Below the pieces are notes generated by a model. That model saw only the letters and a list, made by a program, of their open reading frames with translations, had not been told where the DNA came from and did no database searches. This document shows, piece after piece, positions 17,462 to 27,101 of a stretch of 64,000 nt of DNA. The DNA is taken from positions 1 to 64,000 of the forward strand of contig NZ_BJYA01000001.1 of the NCBI RefSeq assembly GCF_007991275.1. The letters are read 5' to 3'. Position numbers and translations under genes: made by a program. Every line of letters starts with the position of its first letter. Position 1 is the stretch's first letter. This stretch comes from Alkalibacillus haloalkaliphilus (lineage in GTDB: Bacteria > Bacillota > Bacilli > Bacillales > Alkalibacillaceae).

Positions 17462-18580
17462 CTATTTTTTAAATGTATTTAAGATCACTTGTCCATAGCG
17501 TGAAACTATTTTGTTCGCGTTAAAGAATTGTGCGCGTTCTTCACCCTTACTTACTCTCATTTGTAATGCTTCTGGTGGTAAAGTTAAAGTCTCAGTCATC
17601 GCCTCACTAATAGACTTTGGATCGCCAACTGGACATAAGTCACCATATTCACCGTTTGCTAGCACTTCTGACGGTCCCGACTTACAGTTCGTTGAAACAA
17701 CAGGTGTTCCACTCGCTAATGCTTCAGCAATAACGTGACTAAACCCTTCATGTATGGATGTTAAAACGAACAGATCCGCTTCATGAAAGAAAATATATGG
17801 ATTGTCTTGAAAACCGATGAAATGCACACGATCTTCAACGTTTAACTTTTGTGCTAAACTTTTTAACTCTTCTTCAAGCGGCCCTTCTCCTAAAATGACG
17901 AGTTGTGATTTGACTTGTTCGTTTGTTTCAGCAAAAGCTTTAATTAATGTATCATGATCCTTTTGTTTAACGAGTCGTCCTGCTGTTACGATCACTTTTT
18001 CATTTTGGTTAAAAATTGGCGCGACTTCTTTTGATAGTTCGCCTATTTCAATTTGTTGCTTTATATTTTCTATATCTAAAGGGTTATAAACAACCTCTAT
18101 AGCATTCGGTTTCAGTTTGTATTTTTCGACTAAGTTTTGTTTAACACCTTCTGACAATGAAATGACTTGGTCTGTTCTGTTATAAAAACGGCCGTAGACT
18201 AAGCACTTCAAATTGCCGAGGAGCGAACCACCGACGTGATCCGCTTCTCGTACAACGACTTTAGCTCTTGTAAATGACAACATTTTCGCTAAGATCGCGA
18301 CCATATTGTAATTCGGGATCGTACTAAAGACGATATCGACTTTTTCTTTACGAATGATTTTCGCTAAAGGTAATATTCCGCTTCTTAACCGTTTAGCTTC
18401 TAACTTAATAAACTGGACGTCTTCATTAACGTATTGTTCGTACTCACCATCGTGATTCAGCGTGACTAACATTGGCTCGAACTTATTGCGGTCAAGATTG
18501 TTCATGACGTTTAATAACGTTCTTGCTGCGCCACCTTTTCCCATCGTATATATGAAAAAGAGTATTTTTTTACGTTTCAT
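17462..18580 (-). CDS. GT4-type glycosyltransferase (TuaC-like)
   Basis: 372 residues from the ATG at 18580, which has AAAGGATG six bases upstream; an ATG nine bases earlier overlaps the ribosome site. GT-B motifs are ILFFIYTMGKGGAARTL at the N-terminus (acceptor side), VIVTAGRLVKQKDHDTLIKA, and HEGFSHVIAEALASGTPVVS, the GT4 donor-site E-x7-E. Such enzymes extend the linkage unit or backbone of wall polymers. It lies 21-30 bases after ugd, so the UDP-glucuronate made by that enzyme is a possible donor (inference). Confidence 0.85.
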   Translation of the reverse strand: MKRKKILFFIYTMGKGGAARTLLNVMNNLDRNKFEPMLVTLNHDGEYEQYVNEDVQFIKLEAKRLRSGILPLAKIIRKEKVDIVFSTIPNYNMVAILAKMLSFTRAKVVVREADHVGGSLLGNLKCLVYGRFYNRTDQVISLSEGVKQNLVEKYKLKPNAIEVVYNPLDIENIKQQIEIGELSKEVAPIFNQNEKVIVTAGRLVKQKDHDTLIKAFAETNEQVKSQLVILGEGPLEEELKSLAQKLNVEDRVHFIGFQDNPYIFFHEADLFVLTSIHEGFSHVIAEALASGTPVVSTNCKSGPSEVLANGEYGDLCPVGDPKSISEAMTETLTLPPEALQMRVSKGEERAQFFNANKIVSRYGQVILNTFKK

Positions 18581-18610
18581 ATGCTTCATCCTTTATTGGG
18601 AAAAGTTTGA

Positions 18611-19900
18611 TTAACGACCGACAGAATAGTAAGTCATGCTACTTACTTCTTCAGCGTTATAAATGTTACGCCCATCGAAAACGACTGGGTTCTGAATCTC
18701 TTTGAAAGCTTCATTGTTAAATAGATATTTAAACTCATCCCACTCCGTTAAAATTAAAATCGCATCGACATCTTGAATGGTATCTTCTTTGTTGTTTTGA
18801 TAATTAATGCGGTCGTCAAGAACTTGTTTTGCATTGTCCATCGCGATTGGGTCAAATGCTTTAACAGTCGCACCAGCATCAAGTAATTCTTTCGTCACGA
18901 CAATTGATGCTGCTTCACGCATATCATCAGTATTCGGCTTAAAGGCTAAGCCTAATACACCGAACGTTTTGCCTTGTAAATTACCGTTGAAGTGATCTTT
19001 TACTTTATCAACTAACAAACGTTGCTGCTGTGTATTAACGTCGACTACTTGATTTAAAATTTTAAAGTCATAATCAACGCGTTTAGCAATGTCGATTAAA
19101 GCTTTCGTATCTTTCGGGAAACACGAACCACCATATCCGATTCCTGCATTTAAAAACTTGTTTCCGATTCGGTCATCCATCCCCATGCCTATTGCTACAT
19201 CTTCTACATTCGCACCGACACGCTCACAAATGTTCGCCACTTCGTTAATGAAGCTAATCTTCGTCGCTAAAAAGGCGTTTGAAGCGTACTTAATCATCTC
19301 TGCACTTGCAACATCTGTTTTATAAACCGATACATTAAATGGACGATTAATTTCTTCAATTGTGTCAGCTGCGTGTTGATCATCTGCTCCGATGACAATT
19401 CTGTCACCATTGAATGTATCGTAGATGGCTGAACCTTCACGTAAAAATTCTGGGTTTGAAACGACGCTTACGTTAACATGGTCTTGTTTATGTTGTTGTA
19501 AAACTTCAAGTACGTGATGGTTTGTTCCAACAGGGACGGTACTTTTCGTTACAACAATGATGTCTTGTTGTGCTGTTTCTGCAATTTGTTTAGCGACTGT
19601 TTCAACGAATGTTAAGTTTGCTGATCCATCGTCATTTTCTGGCGTTCCTACTGCGATATAAGCGACATCTTTATCTTTGAAACCTTGCTCATAATCTGTT
19701 GTAAACGTAAGGTTGCCACTGTTAATATTGCGTTCTAGTAATTCTTCTAGTCCTGGCTCATAAATCGGTGATTCGCTTCGTTTCAGCTTGGCGACCTTCT
19801 CTTCATCAATATCAATACATGTTACATGATGGCCAATGTCGGCTAGACACGTACCTGTCACTAGGCCAACATATCCTGTTCCTACAACTGCAATGTTCAT
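18611..19900 (-). CDS. ugd: UDP-glucose 6-dehydrogenase (TuaD-like)
   Basis: 429 residues. It oxidises UDP-glucose to UDP-glucuronate with two NAD+. Visible motifs are the NAD-binding VVGTGYVGLVTGTCLA at the N-terminus, YIAVGTPENDDGS, KSTVPVGT, NPEFLREGSAI and the catalytic cysteine motif GYGGSCFPKDTKAL around residue 260. LAFKPNTDDMREA marks the C-terminal UDP-binding domain. Length is standard. It lies 3 bases after pgcA. Together with pgcA and galU it forms a complete route from glucose-6-phosphate to UDP-glucuronate, the acidic sugar expected in teichuronic acid or teichuronopeptide. Confidence 0.95.
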   Translation of the reverse strand: MNIAVVGTGYVGLVTGTCLADIGHHVTCIDIDEEKVAKLKRSESPIYEPGLEELLERNINSGNLTFTTDYEQGFKDKDVAYIAVGTPENDDGSANLTFVETVAKQIAETAQQDIIVVTKSTVPVGTNHHVLEVLQQHKQDHVNVSVVSNPEFLREGSAIYDTFNGDRIVIGADDQHAADTIEEINRPFNVSVYKTDVASAEMIKYASNAFLATKISFINEVANICERVGANVEDVAIGMGMDDRIGNKFLNAGIGYGGSCFPKDTKALIDIAKRVDYDFKILNQVVDVNTQQQRLLVDKVKDHFNGNLQGKTFGVLGLAFKPNTDDMREAASIVVTKELLDAGATVKAFDPIAMDNAKQVLDDRINYQNNKEDTIQDVDAILILTEWDEFKYLFNNEAFKEIQNPVVFDGRNIYNAEEVSSMTYYSVGR

Positions 19901-19903
19901 GCT

Positions 19904-21610
19904 TTACACCTCTACCTTCACATGATCTAAAATCGATTGTTTTAATGCATTTAATTTATCTTTCGCTTGTTGTTCTGTTTCACCTTTTACAGCAAAGTAG
20001 AACTTAATTTTTGGCTCTGTGCCTGATGGTCTTAAGCAGCACCATGTGTCTTGGTCAAATTTAAATTTAATTGCATTTGTCCTTGGTAAGTTTATTGTTT
20101 CTTCGTTACCGGTTTGTACATTAGTGCGTTGTAATGTTGAGTAATCCTCTTTATACTCAAGCTTTAAACCATCCACATTGAATTCATTTATGTGTTTGAA
20201 GTCTTCAAGGATCTGGTTAATCTTTTCTTGCCCTTCAAGGCCAGCTAACTTGACTGAATGGAGGTCTTCTAAGAAATAGCCATGTTGCTTATACAATTGT
20301 TGTAAAGCTTCATATAAATTATAACCTTGTTTCTGCCAATAAGCAGCCATTTCAGCTGTCATGACCGTTGCTTGAACTGCATCTTTATCACGAGCGAACG
20401 GTTTAATTAAACAACCATAACTTTCTTCATAGCCGAAAACGAATTGCTTTTCATTCGTCTCTTCAAATTGTTTAATCTTTTCACTAATGAATTTAAAGCC
20501 TGTTAAAACATCTTGTGTCTCTACGCCATAACTGTTCGCTATAGCACGCCCCATTTCTGAGGTTACAATTGTTTTAATCATAACACCGTCGTTAAATGAT
20601 TCGTGGCGTAAAACATAGTCTAACAACAAAGCCCCAAGTTGGTTACCTGTAAGGACGCGGTATTCGCCAGAGTCATCTTTAACTGCTACACCTAAACGGT
20701 CTGCATCAGGGTCTGTTGCGATCAGTAATTGGGCATCGTTTTGCTTACCATATTCGATCGCTTTAGCAAACGCCTGGTGTTCTTCTGGATTTGGTGAAGC
20801 TACTGTCGTAAAGTTCGGATCAGCGACAACTTGTTCTTTAACTAGCGTTAAGTTAGAAAAGCCTTGCTGTTTTAACCCTTGTTCGACTAATGAAGTCGCC
20901 GTACCGTGTAATGGTGTGAACACAATACTTAAGTCATCTTTAGGCATGCTGTGATCATATGACATTGAGTCAACTTTTCGTAAGTAGGCTTGGTCAACTT
21001 CACCTTCAATCCAGTTTAATAAGTTTTGCTCTTTCAATTCTTCTTCTGATAAGACAGGAATTGTTAACTCATTTTCAACACTATTTACTTTCTCCATTAG
21101 TTGCTCTGATGGCTCTAACGGTAATTGACCACCGTCTTCGTTATAGACTTTAAATCCGTTATACTCAGGTGGGTTGTGACTAGCTGTAATCATGACACCG
21201 TTAGCTGTCTTTAAATGTCTTACTGCAAATGATAGAAGTGGTGTTGGACGAATGTCAGTAAACAGATATGTTTTAATACCATGTACACCCATTACTTTGG
21301 CAACTTCAAGTGAGAATTGCTTCGACATATGACGTGGGTCGTGGGCTACGACGACTCCTTTTTCTTTCCACTCTTCACCTTTTTCTTCTATATGTAATGC
21401 AAGGCCTTTAGTCGCTTTACGAATCGTATAAACGTTCATTCGGTTAATGCCTGGGCCTAATTCGCCACGCATACCACCTGTTCCAAAAGAGATTGGTTGA
21501 TGGAACGCTTCTTCTTGCTCAGTTTCAGTTAGATTGTGTAGTTGTCCTTTTAATGTCGCTTCTAGTTTTTCAAAGTTCATCCATCTATTGTAGTGGTCTT
21601 TCCAATCCAT
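19904..21610 (-). CDS. pgcA: Alpha-phosphoglucomutase
   Basis: 568 residues, typical of Bacillus PgcA. It interconverts glucose-6-phosphate and glucose-1-phosphate. Motifs include FGTGGMRGELGPGINRMN, the phosphoserine loop MITASHNPPEYNGFK, the metal loop IATDPDADRLGVA, the sugar-binding GYEESYG and the phosphate-binding RPSGTEPKIKFY. It appears to be the first gene of the long polymer run, since galU upstream ends in a strong terminator. It feeds GalU, whose product UDP-glucose is then oxidised by Ugd. Confidence 0.94.
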   Translation of the reverse strand: MDWKDHYNRWMNFEKLEATLKGQLHNLTETEQEEAFHQPISFGTGGMRGELGPGINRMNVYTIRKATKGLALHIEEKGEEWKEKGVVVAHDPRHMSKQFSLEVAKVMGVHGIKTYLFTDIRPTPLLSFAVRHLKTANGVMITASHNPPEYNGFKVYNEDGGQLPLEPSEQLMEKVNSVENELTIPVLSEEELKEQNLLNWIEGEVDQAYLRKVDSMSYDHSMPKDDLSIVFTPLHGTATSLVEQGLKQQGFSNLTLVKEQVVADPNFTTVASPNPEEHQAFAKAIEYGKQNDAQLLIATDPDADRLGVAVKDDSGEYRVLTGNQLGALLLDYVLRHESFNDGVMIKTIVTSEMGRAIANSYGVETQDVLTGFKFISEKIKQFEETNEKQFVFGYEESYGCLIKPFARDKDAVQATVMTAEMAAYWQKQGYNLYEALQQLYKQHGYFLEDLHSVKLAGLEGQEKINQILEDFKHINEFNVDGLKLEYKEDYSTLQRTNVQTGNEETINLPRTNAIKFKFDQDTWCCLRPSGTEPKIKFYFAVKGETEQQAKDKLNALKQSILDHVKVEV

Positions 21611-21659
21611 GCAGAAGACACTCCTTCATCTATTTTCCTATAGTGTTTCCCAAACTTTA

Positions 21660-21665
21660 ATTATA
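21660..21665 (-). promoter_or_regulatory. Candidate -10 box for the pgcA-led operon
   Basis: A perfect TATAAT on the minus strand lies about 50 bases before the pgcA start and just after the galU terminator. I see no convincing -35 at 17 bases (TTACAT), so the assignment is tentative. Confidence 0.35.
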
Positions 21666-21695
21666 CTATTTTCTACTAGATTATGTAACAACAAA

Positions 21696-21722
21696 ACCCC
21701 CAAAAATATGGCAATTGGGGGT
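21696..21722 (-). terminator. Rho-independent terminator of galU
   Basis: An 8-bp stem ACCCCCAA / TTGGGGGT with an 11-base loop is followed on the minus strand by TTTTGTTGTT. It begins 9 bases after the galU stop and separates galU from the pgcA-led run. Confidence 0.85.
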
Positions 21723-21730
21723 CATTTGTA

Positions 21731-22609
21731 CTATTTGACTCGTTCGTTTTCGACTAAGTTTTCTAAGAAAGGTAATAAATCTTCGCGTATGTCTTCTCGT
21801 TCTAGTGACATTTCAATCATCGTTTTCAAGAATCCTTTTATTTCTCCAACGTCATAGCGTCGACCTGCAAAGTCATATGCATAAACTGATTGTGATTCAT
21901 TTAAACGTTGAATGGCGTCTGTTAACTGAATTTCATTACCAGCGCCAATTTCTTGATCATCTAAATATCCCATAATCTCTGGGTTTAAAACGTAACGTCC
22001 CATAATCGCTAAGTTTGATGGCTCTTCACCTAAAGGTGGCTTCTCAACAAACTGTTTCACTTTATATAGACGGCCATCTTTTTCTAATGGATCAATAATG
22101 CCGTAGCGATCTGTTTCACCATCTGGTACTGTTTGAACACCAATAATTGATTTACCTGTGTCATCATATTGGTTAATTAACTGCTTCAAACCAGGTGTTT
22201 CAGAACGAACGATATCGTCACCAAGTAAAACGGCAAAAGGATCATCGCCGATAAATTTACGGGCACACCATACTGCATGGCCTAGACCTTTTGGTTCCTT
22301 TTGGCGAATGTAGTGAATATCGACGTTAGATGATTTCCTAACTTTTTCAAGCAGGTCAAACTTCTCTTTATGCTCTAGCGTTTCTTCTAGCTCTAAAGAG
22401 TGATCAAAATGGTCTTCAATCGCACGCTTACCTTTACCCGTAACGATAATAATATCTTCAATACCTGAATCAATTGCTTCTTCCACGATATATTGAATCG
22501 TTGGTTTATCAACAATTGGAAGCATTTCTTTCGGCAATGCTTTTGTAGCTGGCAAGAAACGAGTTCCTAACCCTGCTGCCGGAATAATTGCTTTCTTTAT
22601 TTTAGACAT
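21731..22609 (-). CDS. galU: UTP-glucose-1-phosphate uridylyltransferase
   Basis: 292 residues, the usual size of Bacillus GtaB/GalU. It makes UDP-glucose from UTP and glucose-1-phosphate. Motifs are [22 protein letters not shown] (nucleotide binding), [19 protein letters not shown] and IVEKPP-type [15 protein letters not shown], with [11 protein letters not shown] good promoter lies 33-61 bases upstream and a terminator follows, so it is probably a single-gene unit. UDP-glucose here serves Ugd and possibly glycolipid or teichoic acid synthesis. Confidence 0.95.
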   Translation of the reverse strand: MSKIKKAIIPAAGLGTRFLPATKALPKEMLPIVDKPTIQYIVEEAIDSGIEDIIIVTGKGKRAIEDHFDHSLELEETLEHKEKFDLLEKVRKSSNVDIHYIRQKEPKGLGHAVWCARKFIGDDPFAVLLGDDIVRSETPGLKQLINQYDDTGKSIIGVQTVPDGETDRYGIIDPLEKDGRLYKVKQFVEKPPLGEEPSNLAIMGRYVLNPEIMGYLDDQEIGAGNEIQLTDAIQRLNESQSVYAYDFAGRRYDVGEIKGFLKTMIEMSLEREDIREDLLPFLENLVENERVK

Positions 22610-22641
22610 ACTAAAACCTCACTTATAGTTAATGTTTCAAT

Positions 22642-22670
22642 ATTTTAGCAGATAATTTTCTCCGAGACAA
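22642..22670 (-). promoter_or_regulatory. SigA-type promoter of galU
   Basis: On the minus strand TTGTCT (-35) is separated by exactly 17 bases from TAAAAT (-10), with TG two bases before the -10. It ends about 32 bases before the galU start. Confidence 0.6.
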
Positions 22671-22688
22671 AAATTGTTTAATATTATA

Positions 22689-23627
22689 TTATTTCGCATC
22701 CATATGCTCATTTATGACATTTTGAATTCGATTTCTTTCTTGTTCAGAAACGATGTAGTACCAGATCCCGCCTATGCGATCACCACTACCACTTATTTCT
22801 TCACGAACTGTCTCTTCACGTGTGCCACGGTAGTTCATGAACATTTGACGCATTTCATTCATTTGCATGTTCGTTTGTACGTTATCACCTGCTGCTTCTA
22901 AGACGCTATCGATCTTCGTAAATGAATCAAATGACATCGCCTCTTGTACCATTGCATCTATAATCTGTTGTTGTCGATCGTTACGACCAAGATCGCCTCT
23001 TGGGTCACTGCTTCTCATTCGTGAATACTCTAACGCTTCTGAACCACTTAAATGCAGTTCACCTTCAGAGAAAGTGTATCCCCCTTGGTCAAATGACATA
23101 TTATTATTTACTGTCACTCCACCTAATGCATCTACACCATCTTGTAAACCATCCATGTTTACATCAGAGTAAAAGTGAATGGTCGTATCTAAAAATTCTT
23201 CTACAGTTTGAACTGCTAAGTCTGCTCCGCCAAATGCATAAGCATGGTTAATTTTATCTTGACCTCGTCCTGGTATTTCCACTCGTGTATCACGTGGAAT
23301 ACTAAACATTAGCATTTCGTTTGTATTAGGGTTAAGTGATGCAAATATGATTGTATCAGATCTTCCTCGATCACCTTCACGTGCATCTACACCTAACAAT
23401 AGAACGTTGATGGTGTCTTTTGCTTGCAGTCGATTCTCTATTTCTTGACGCTTTTCTTTATCTGATTCTAACGGATTATACATGGATGATACGGTTTGAT
23501 TTAATTGAGTATATAAATAAATGCCGTAGCCACCTAAAGCTAGCAACAATACAATTAAAATAGATAACGTGATTTTTAATCCTTTTCGTTTCGGCTTGTT
23601 TTTCCTTTTTTCCATTCGGCTGCTCAT
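22689..23627 (-). CDS. LytR-CpsA-Psr (LCP) family wall-polymer ligase
   Basis: 312 residues: a short basic cytoplasmic N-terminus, one membrane helix (about 18-38) and an extracellular LCP domain. Family residues seen are NVLLLGVDAREGDRGRSDTI, MFSIPRDTRVEIPG, NHAYAFGG, VDALGGVTV and EYSRMRSSDPRGDLGRNDRQQ. LCP enzymes move lipid-linked anionic polymers onto peptidoglycan. Placed directly upstream of galU and the polymer run, it is a good candidate for attaching this polymer. Bacilli usually carry several LCP paralogs, so it is not proven to be dedicated. Confidence 0.88.
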   Translation of the reverse strand: MSSRMEKRKNKPKRKGLKITLSILIVLLLALGGYGIYLYTQLNQTVSSMYNPLESDKEKRQEIENRLQAKDTINVLLLGVDAREGDRGRSDTIIFASLNPNTNEMLMFSIPRDTRVEIPGRGQDKINHAYAFGGADLAVQTVEEFLDTTIHFYSDVNMDGLQDGVDALGGVTVNNNMSFDQGGYTFSEGELHLSGSEALEYSRMRSSDPRGDLGRNDRQQQIIDAMVQEAMSFDSFTKIDSVLEAAGDNVQTNMQMNEMRQMFMNYRGTREETVREEISGSGDRIGGIWYYIVSEQERNRIQNVINEHMDAK

Positions 23628-23795
23628 TTTGTTTTCAACCCTTCTGTTAAATATTAACTAATGACATTATACTACACATTTTGTCTTATAAAATTAAAAT
23701 TTGATTAAAAACTATTGAAATTTTGAGGAGATTTTTTGCAGTCGACAAGCTGTGAAAACCATAGTACCATTAAACTGTTAAAAGGAGTGACGGGT

Positions 23796-23942
23796 ATGGA
23801 CATGAAAAAGCTACAAATTGGCTGTTTAATTTATATTATTTTCGGTGTCGTGATTACGACGTTGTATTTTACGGTGACTGATGCTGACTTGTTTCGCCGT
23901 TATTTTGAGTGGAGTGATTTGTTTGATGCGTTCTTTGGATAA
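23796..23942 (+). CDS. Small single-pass membrane protein
   Basis: 48 residues from an ATG preceded by AAAGGAGTGA. A hydrophobic helix (IGCLIYIIFGVVITTLYF) is followed by an acidic tail ending WSDLFDAFFG. It is one of few plus-strand genes, transcribed away from the LCP gene, and ends 33 bases before its own terminator. I do not recognise the family. The good ribosome site plus terminator argue that it is real. Confidence 0.6.
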   Translation: MDMKKLQIGCLIYIIFGVVITTLYFTVTDADLFRRYFEWSDLFDAFFG

Positions 23943-23975
23943 GACAGCTGAATTTGATCTCATACATATGTATTA

Positions 23976-24021
23976 AAGCCTTGATGCGGCCGATTAGAAT
24001 GGCGCACCAAGGCTTTTTTGT
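23976..24021 (+). terminator. Terminator of the small membrane protein gene
   Basis: The stem AAAGCCTTG / CAAGGCTTT is extended inward by TGCG / CGCA and followed on the plus strand by a T run. Confidence 0.8.
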
Positions 24022-24035
24022 ATCCATAAGACTTT

Positions 24036-27000
24036 TTATTCTTCTACTTTTCTCCTCGTAAACTTCGCTGATAAATCATCAAACAATGTGTAAACGACTG
24101 GAATGAGTAGTAGTGTAAAGAACATTGAGACGGTTAGACCGAATATAATGACTACGGCTAGTGGTTGTTGGGCTTCTGCACCTTCACCTAAGCCGAGTGA
24201 CAATGGAATCATACCGAGTACCGTCGTTAAAGTCGTCATTAAGATTGGACGTAGACGGTTGGCTCCGGCTTCTAAAATGGCCTCGAAACGTTCTTTTCCT
24301 TTATCTCGTAGTATATTGATATAGTCTACGAGCACGATGGCGTTGTTTACAACTATTCCGGCGAGCATGATGATCCCGATAAAGGCCGGAATACTAAATG
24401 GTAATCCTGTTACAAATAGTCCTAAAATGACACCAACGATTGTTGCTGGCAGTGAGAACATAATGACAAACGGGTGTAAAAAGTTCTCAAATTGGACGGC
24501 CATGACGGCGTAAACTAAGAAGATCGAGAATAGCAGCGCGATGGCTAAGTCTTCGAAGGCTTCTGCCATGTCTTCTGCTTCTCCGCCCATTGACCAATCA
24601 TAGCCATCTGGTAAGTCGACACCTGAAAGGGCACTTTCAATGTCTCCTGTCACACTACCTAAATCACGGCCGTCAATGCCGCTTGTGACATTAACTGTGC
24701 GTTGCTGGTTCTGTCTACTTAAGCTTGCTGGTCCTTCTACTTGGACAAGTTGTGCAACTTCAGACAGTTCAAGGCTCGCACCTGTAGGCGACTGGATTGT
24801 CAAGTTTTCGATGTCTTCGATGGTTGAGCGTTGGTCTTCTGGTGTCATAATGCGAACGTCTAGTTCTTCACCGCCGCTACGGTATTGTGTAGCGACTTGA
24901 CCCATTAGTTCCATTTGTAGTTGACCCATCACTTGGTCATACGTTAAACCGTATTCGCTTGCTACATCTCGGTCAACTTGGATTTGCATTTCAGGGCGTC
25001 CTTCTTCAGTTGAAGTCGTCGGGTTATGCACGCCTTCAATTTCTGAAATAATATCGACGAACTGATCAGCGATTTCATCTAATACTTCATAATCATCGCC
25101 TGTTAGTTGAAGTTGGATTGGGTCGCCTCCACTAATGTTCGCTCCCATGGCATTGACTGTAATGTCTGCTCCGGCGATGTCTTGGACTTGTTCGTCCCAA
25201 TCGCGCATCACTTCTTCTGTCGTGCGTTCTCGTTCACTGCTTGGAATGAGCTGGATCATATAATCGGCACCATTGTTACCGCCACCGAAGCCCATTCCGC
25301 CGCCACCACCGATTGTCACGAAGTTGGATTCGATGATGTCTTCATCTTGTTGAATAATTTCGTTGACGCGGTCTGCGACGTTTTCAGTTGTTTCTAAATT
25401 TGTTCCTGACGGTGTTTCGACTGAAATTTCGATTTGGCCTTGGTCCGCTTCTGGAATAAAGGCTGCACCTAACTGTGGTAGTAAGAATAAGCTTCCGACT
25501 ACAATCGCAAAAGTTCCAAGGATCATCGTCTTTCTAAATTTCAGTACACCGCGTAGCATTTTTTGATAAATCGTGATCACACGGCTTAAAAAGCGGTCGA
25601 ACCAATAGCGTCTTCCACCTTGGTTGACTGCTTTAGTTAATAGCTTCGATGACAACATCGGAATGAGTGTGACAGATGCTGCGAGTGACGCTATTAACGC
25701 AAAGGCGACGGTGATCGCAAGTGGTGTGAAAATTTCGGACGCTATACCATCTACGAAAACGATCGGTAAAAAGACGACTAATGTTGTTGTCGTTGATGCA
25801 ATAACGGCTGGTGCAATTTCGGATGCGCCTCGCCGTGCTGCCTCTTTTATACCGTAACCCCGTTCTCGGTAGGTGTATATGTGCTCGAGTATCACGATCG
25901 AGGAGTCGACCATCATACCAATACCAAGGGCTAAACCACCCATTGTGAGTATGTTGACCGTTTCTCCTGTAAAGTACATGAGTGTAAAGGCTGTAATAAC
26001 GGCTATTGGGATCGATAAACCGATGACTAATGTCGCTCTAAAGCTCTTTAAAAATAGTAATAATACGACGACAGCAAATGCCGCACCAATTAAAATATTT
26101 TGAAAGACTGAATCGATTGCTTCACGGATAAAGTCTGCTGTATCAAACACGACATCTACTTCAACAGATTCCGGTAAATTACCTCGGATGTCATCCATCG
26201 AGCCGATTACTTCATCAGAGACGCCGACTGTGTTGGCATCTGTTTGTTTAAGGATACTCATAACGACAGCGTTTTGGCCGTTAACTAATGTCCTTTCATC
26301 TGAATCGAGTGTTCGTTGATCGACTGTTGCAATATCATTTAACCGGAGGAAATCACCTTCGCCTGTTTGAATGATCGTCTCACCAATTTCATCGATTGAT
26401 CCGTATTCACCTGGAATACGGAATTGTAATTCTTGTGTACCGCGGTCAATGACTCCAACTGATGCGGACTGGTTCGCGCTTTGGACAGCTTCCATCACTT
26501 GTTGGGATGTTAAACCGAACTGGCTTAGTCTTTGGTCATCTAATTCAACTTGGATCTCTTCTGTTTCGCCACCTTCGATTGTGACTGAGCCAACGCCTTC
26601 TTGACGTTCAAAAGTAGGCTCGACTTCTTCTTCGGCTAAGTTTTGTAACGTTGCTTGGTCATCACCTGTTAAGCCTACCCACATAACTGGCATTTGTTGT
26701 GGGTCGAAACGTAAGACGCTCGGGTCATTCGCTCCTTCTGGCAAGAAGCCTGTCACTTGATCGACCGACTCACGAACGTCGAGTAACGCTTGGTCGAGGT
26801 CGGTGTCCATTGAGAACATAATGACGACTAATGAGCTACCAGGCTGAGATTGTGCTTGGACCGTGTCGACACCTTCAATCGTGCTAACAGAATCTTCTAC
26901 AGGTCTTGTGACGAGTTCTTCGACTTCTTGTGGCGCTGCTTCGTCATATGACGTCGCGACAACGGCAATTGGTAAATCTATATCTGGATATAAATCGACC

Positions 27001-27098
27001 GGTAAGTTACGAAATGAAATAAAGCCCATCGCTAATATGGCGAGGACGATCATAATCACGCCGACCGGTCGTTTGATCGATGTATTTACTAAACGCAT
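24036..27098 (-). CDS. RND-family efflux transporter (SwrC/AcrB-like)
   Basis: 1020 residues with twelve membrane segments and two large extracytoplasmic loops. It begins RLVNTSIKRPVGVIMIVLAI and has LPVDLYPDIDLP and LGIGMMVDSSIVILEHI with the RND proton-relay acidic region. A glycine-rich insert (GGGGGMGFGGG) lies in the second loop. In Bacillus the closest type is SwrC (YerP), linked to surfactin resistance and swarming. It is the last gene of a TetR-adaptor-RND operon, 3 bases after the adaptor. The substrate is unknown; amphipathic compounds are a family-based guess. Confidence 0.9.
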   Translation of the reverse strand: MRLVNTSIKRPVGVIMIVLAILAMGFISFRNLPVDLYPDIDLPIAVVATSYDEAAPQEVEELVTRPVEDSVSTIEGVDTVQAQSQPGSSLVVIMFSMDTDLDQALLDVRESVDQVTGFLPEGANDPSVLRFDPQQMPVMWVGLTGDDQATLQNLAEEEVEPTFERQEGVGSVTIEGGETEEIQVELDDQRLSQFGLTSQQVMEAVQSANQSASVGVIDRGTQELQFRIPGEYGSIDEIGETIIQTGEGDFLRLNDIATVDQRTLDSDERTLVNGQNAVVMSILKQTDANTVGVSDEVIGSMDDIRGNLPESVEVDVVFDTADFIREAIDSVFQNILIGAAFAVVVLLLFLKSFRATLVIGLSIPIAVITAFTLMYFTGETVNILTMGGLALGIGMMVDSSIVILEHIYTYRERGYGIKEAARRGASEIAPAVIASTTTTLVVFLPIVFVDGIASEIFTPLAITVAFALIASLAASVTLIPMLSSKLLTKAVNQGGRRYWFDRFLSRVITIYQKMLRGVLKFRKTMILGTFAIVVGSLFLLPQLGAAFIPEADQGQIEISVETPSGTNLETTENVADRVNEIIQQDEDIIESNFVTIGGGGGMGFGGGNNGADYMIQLIPSSERERTTEEVMRDWDEQVQDIAGADITVNAMGANISGGDPIQLQLTGDDYEVLDEIADQFVDIISEIEGVHNPTTSTEEGRPEMQIQVDRDVASEYGLTYDQVMGQLQMELMGQVATQYRSGGEELDVRIMTPEDQRSTIEDIENLTIQSPTGASLELSEVAQLVQVEGPASLSRQNQQRTVNVTSGIDGRDLGSVTGDIESALSGVDLPDGYDWSMGGEAEDMAEAFEDLAIALLFSIFLVYAVMAVQFENFLHPFVIMFSLPATIVGVILGLFVTGLPFSIPAFIGIIMLAGIVVNNAIVLVDYINILRDKGKERFEAILEAGANRLRPILMTTLTTVLGMIPLSLGLGEGAEAQQPLAVVIIFGLTVSMFFTLLLIPVVYTLFDDLSAKFTRRKVEE

Positions 27099-27101
27099 AG
27101 A

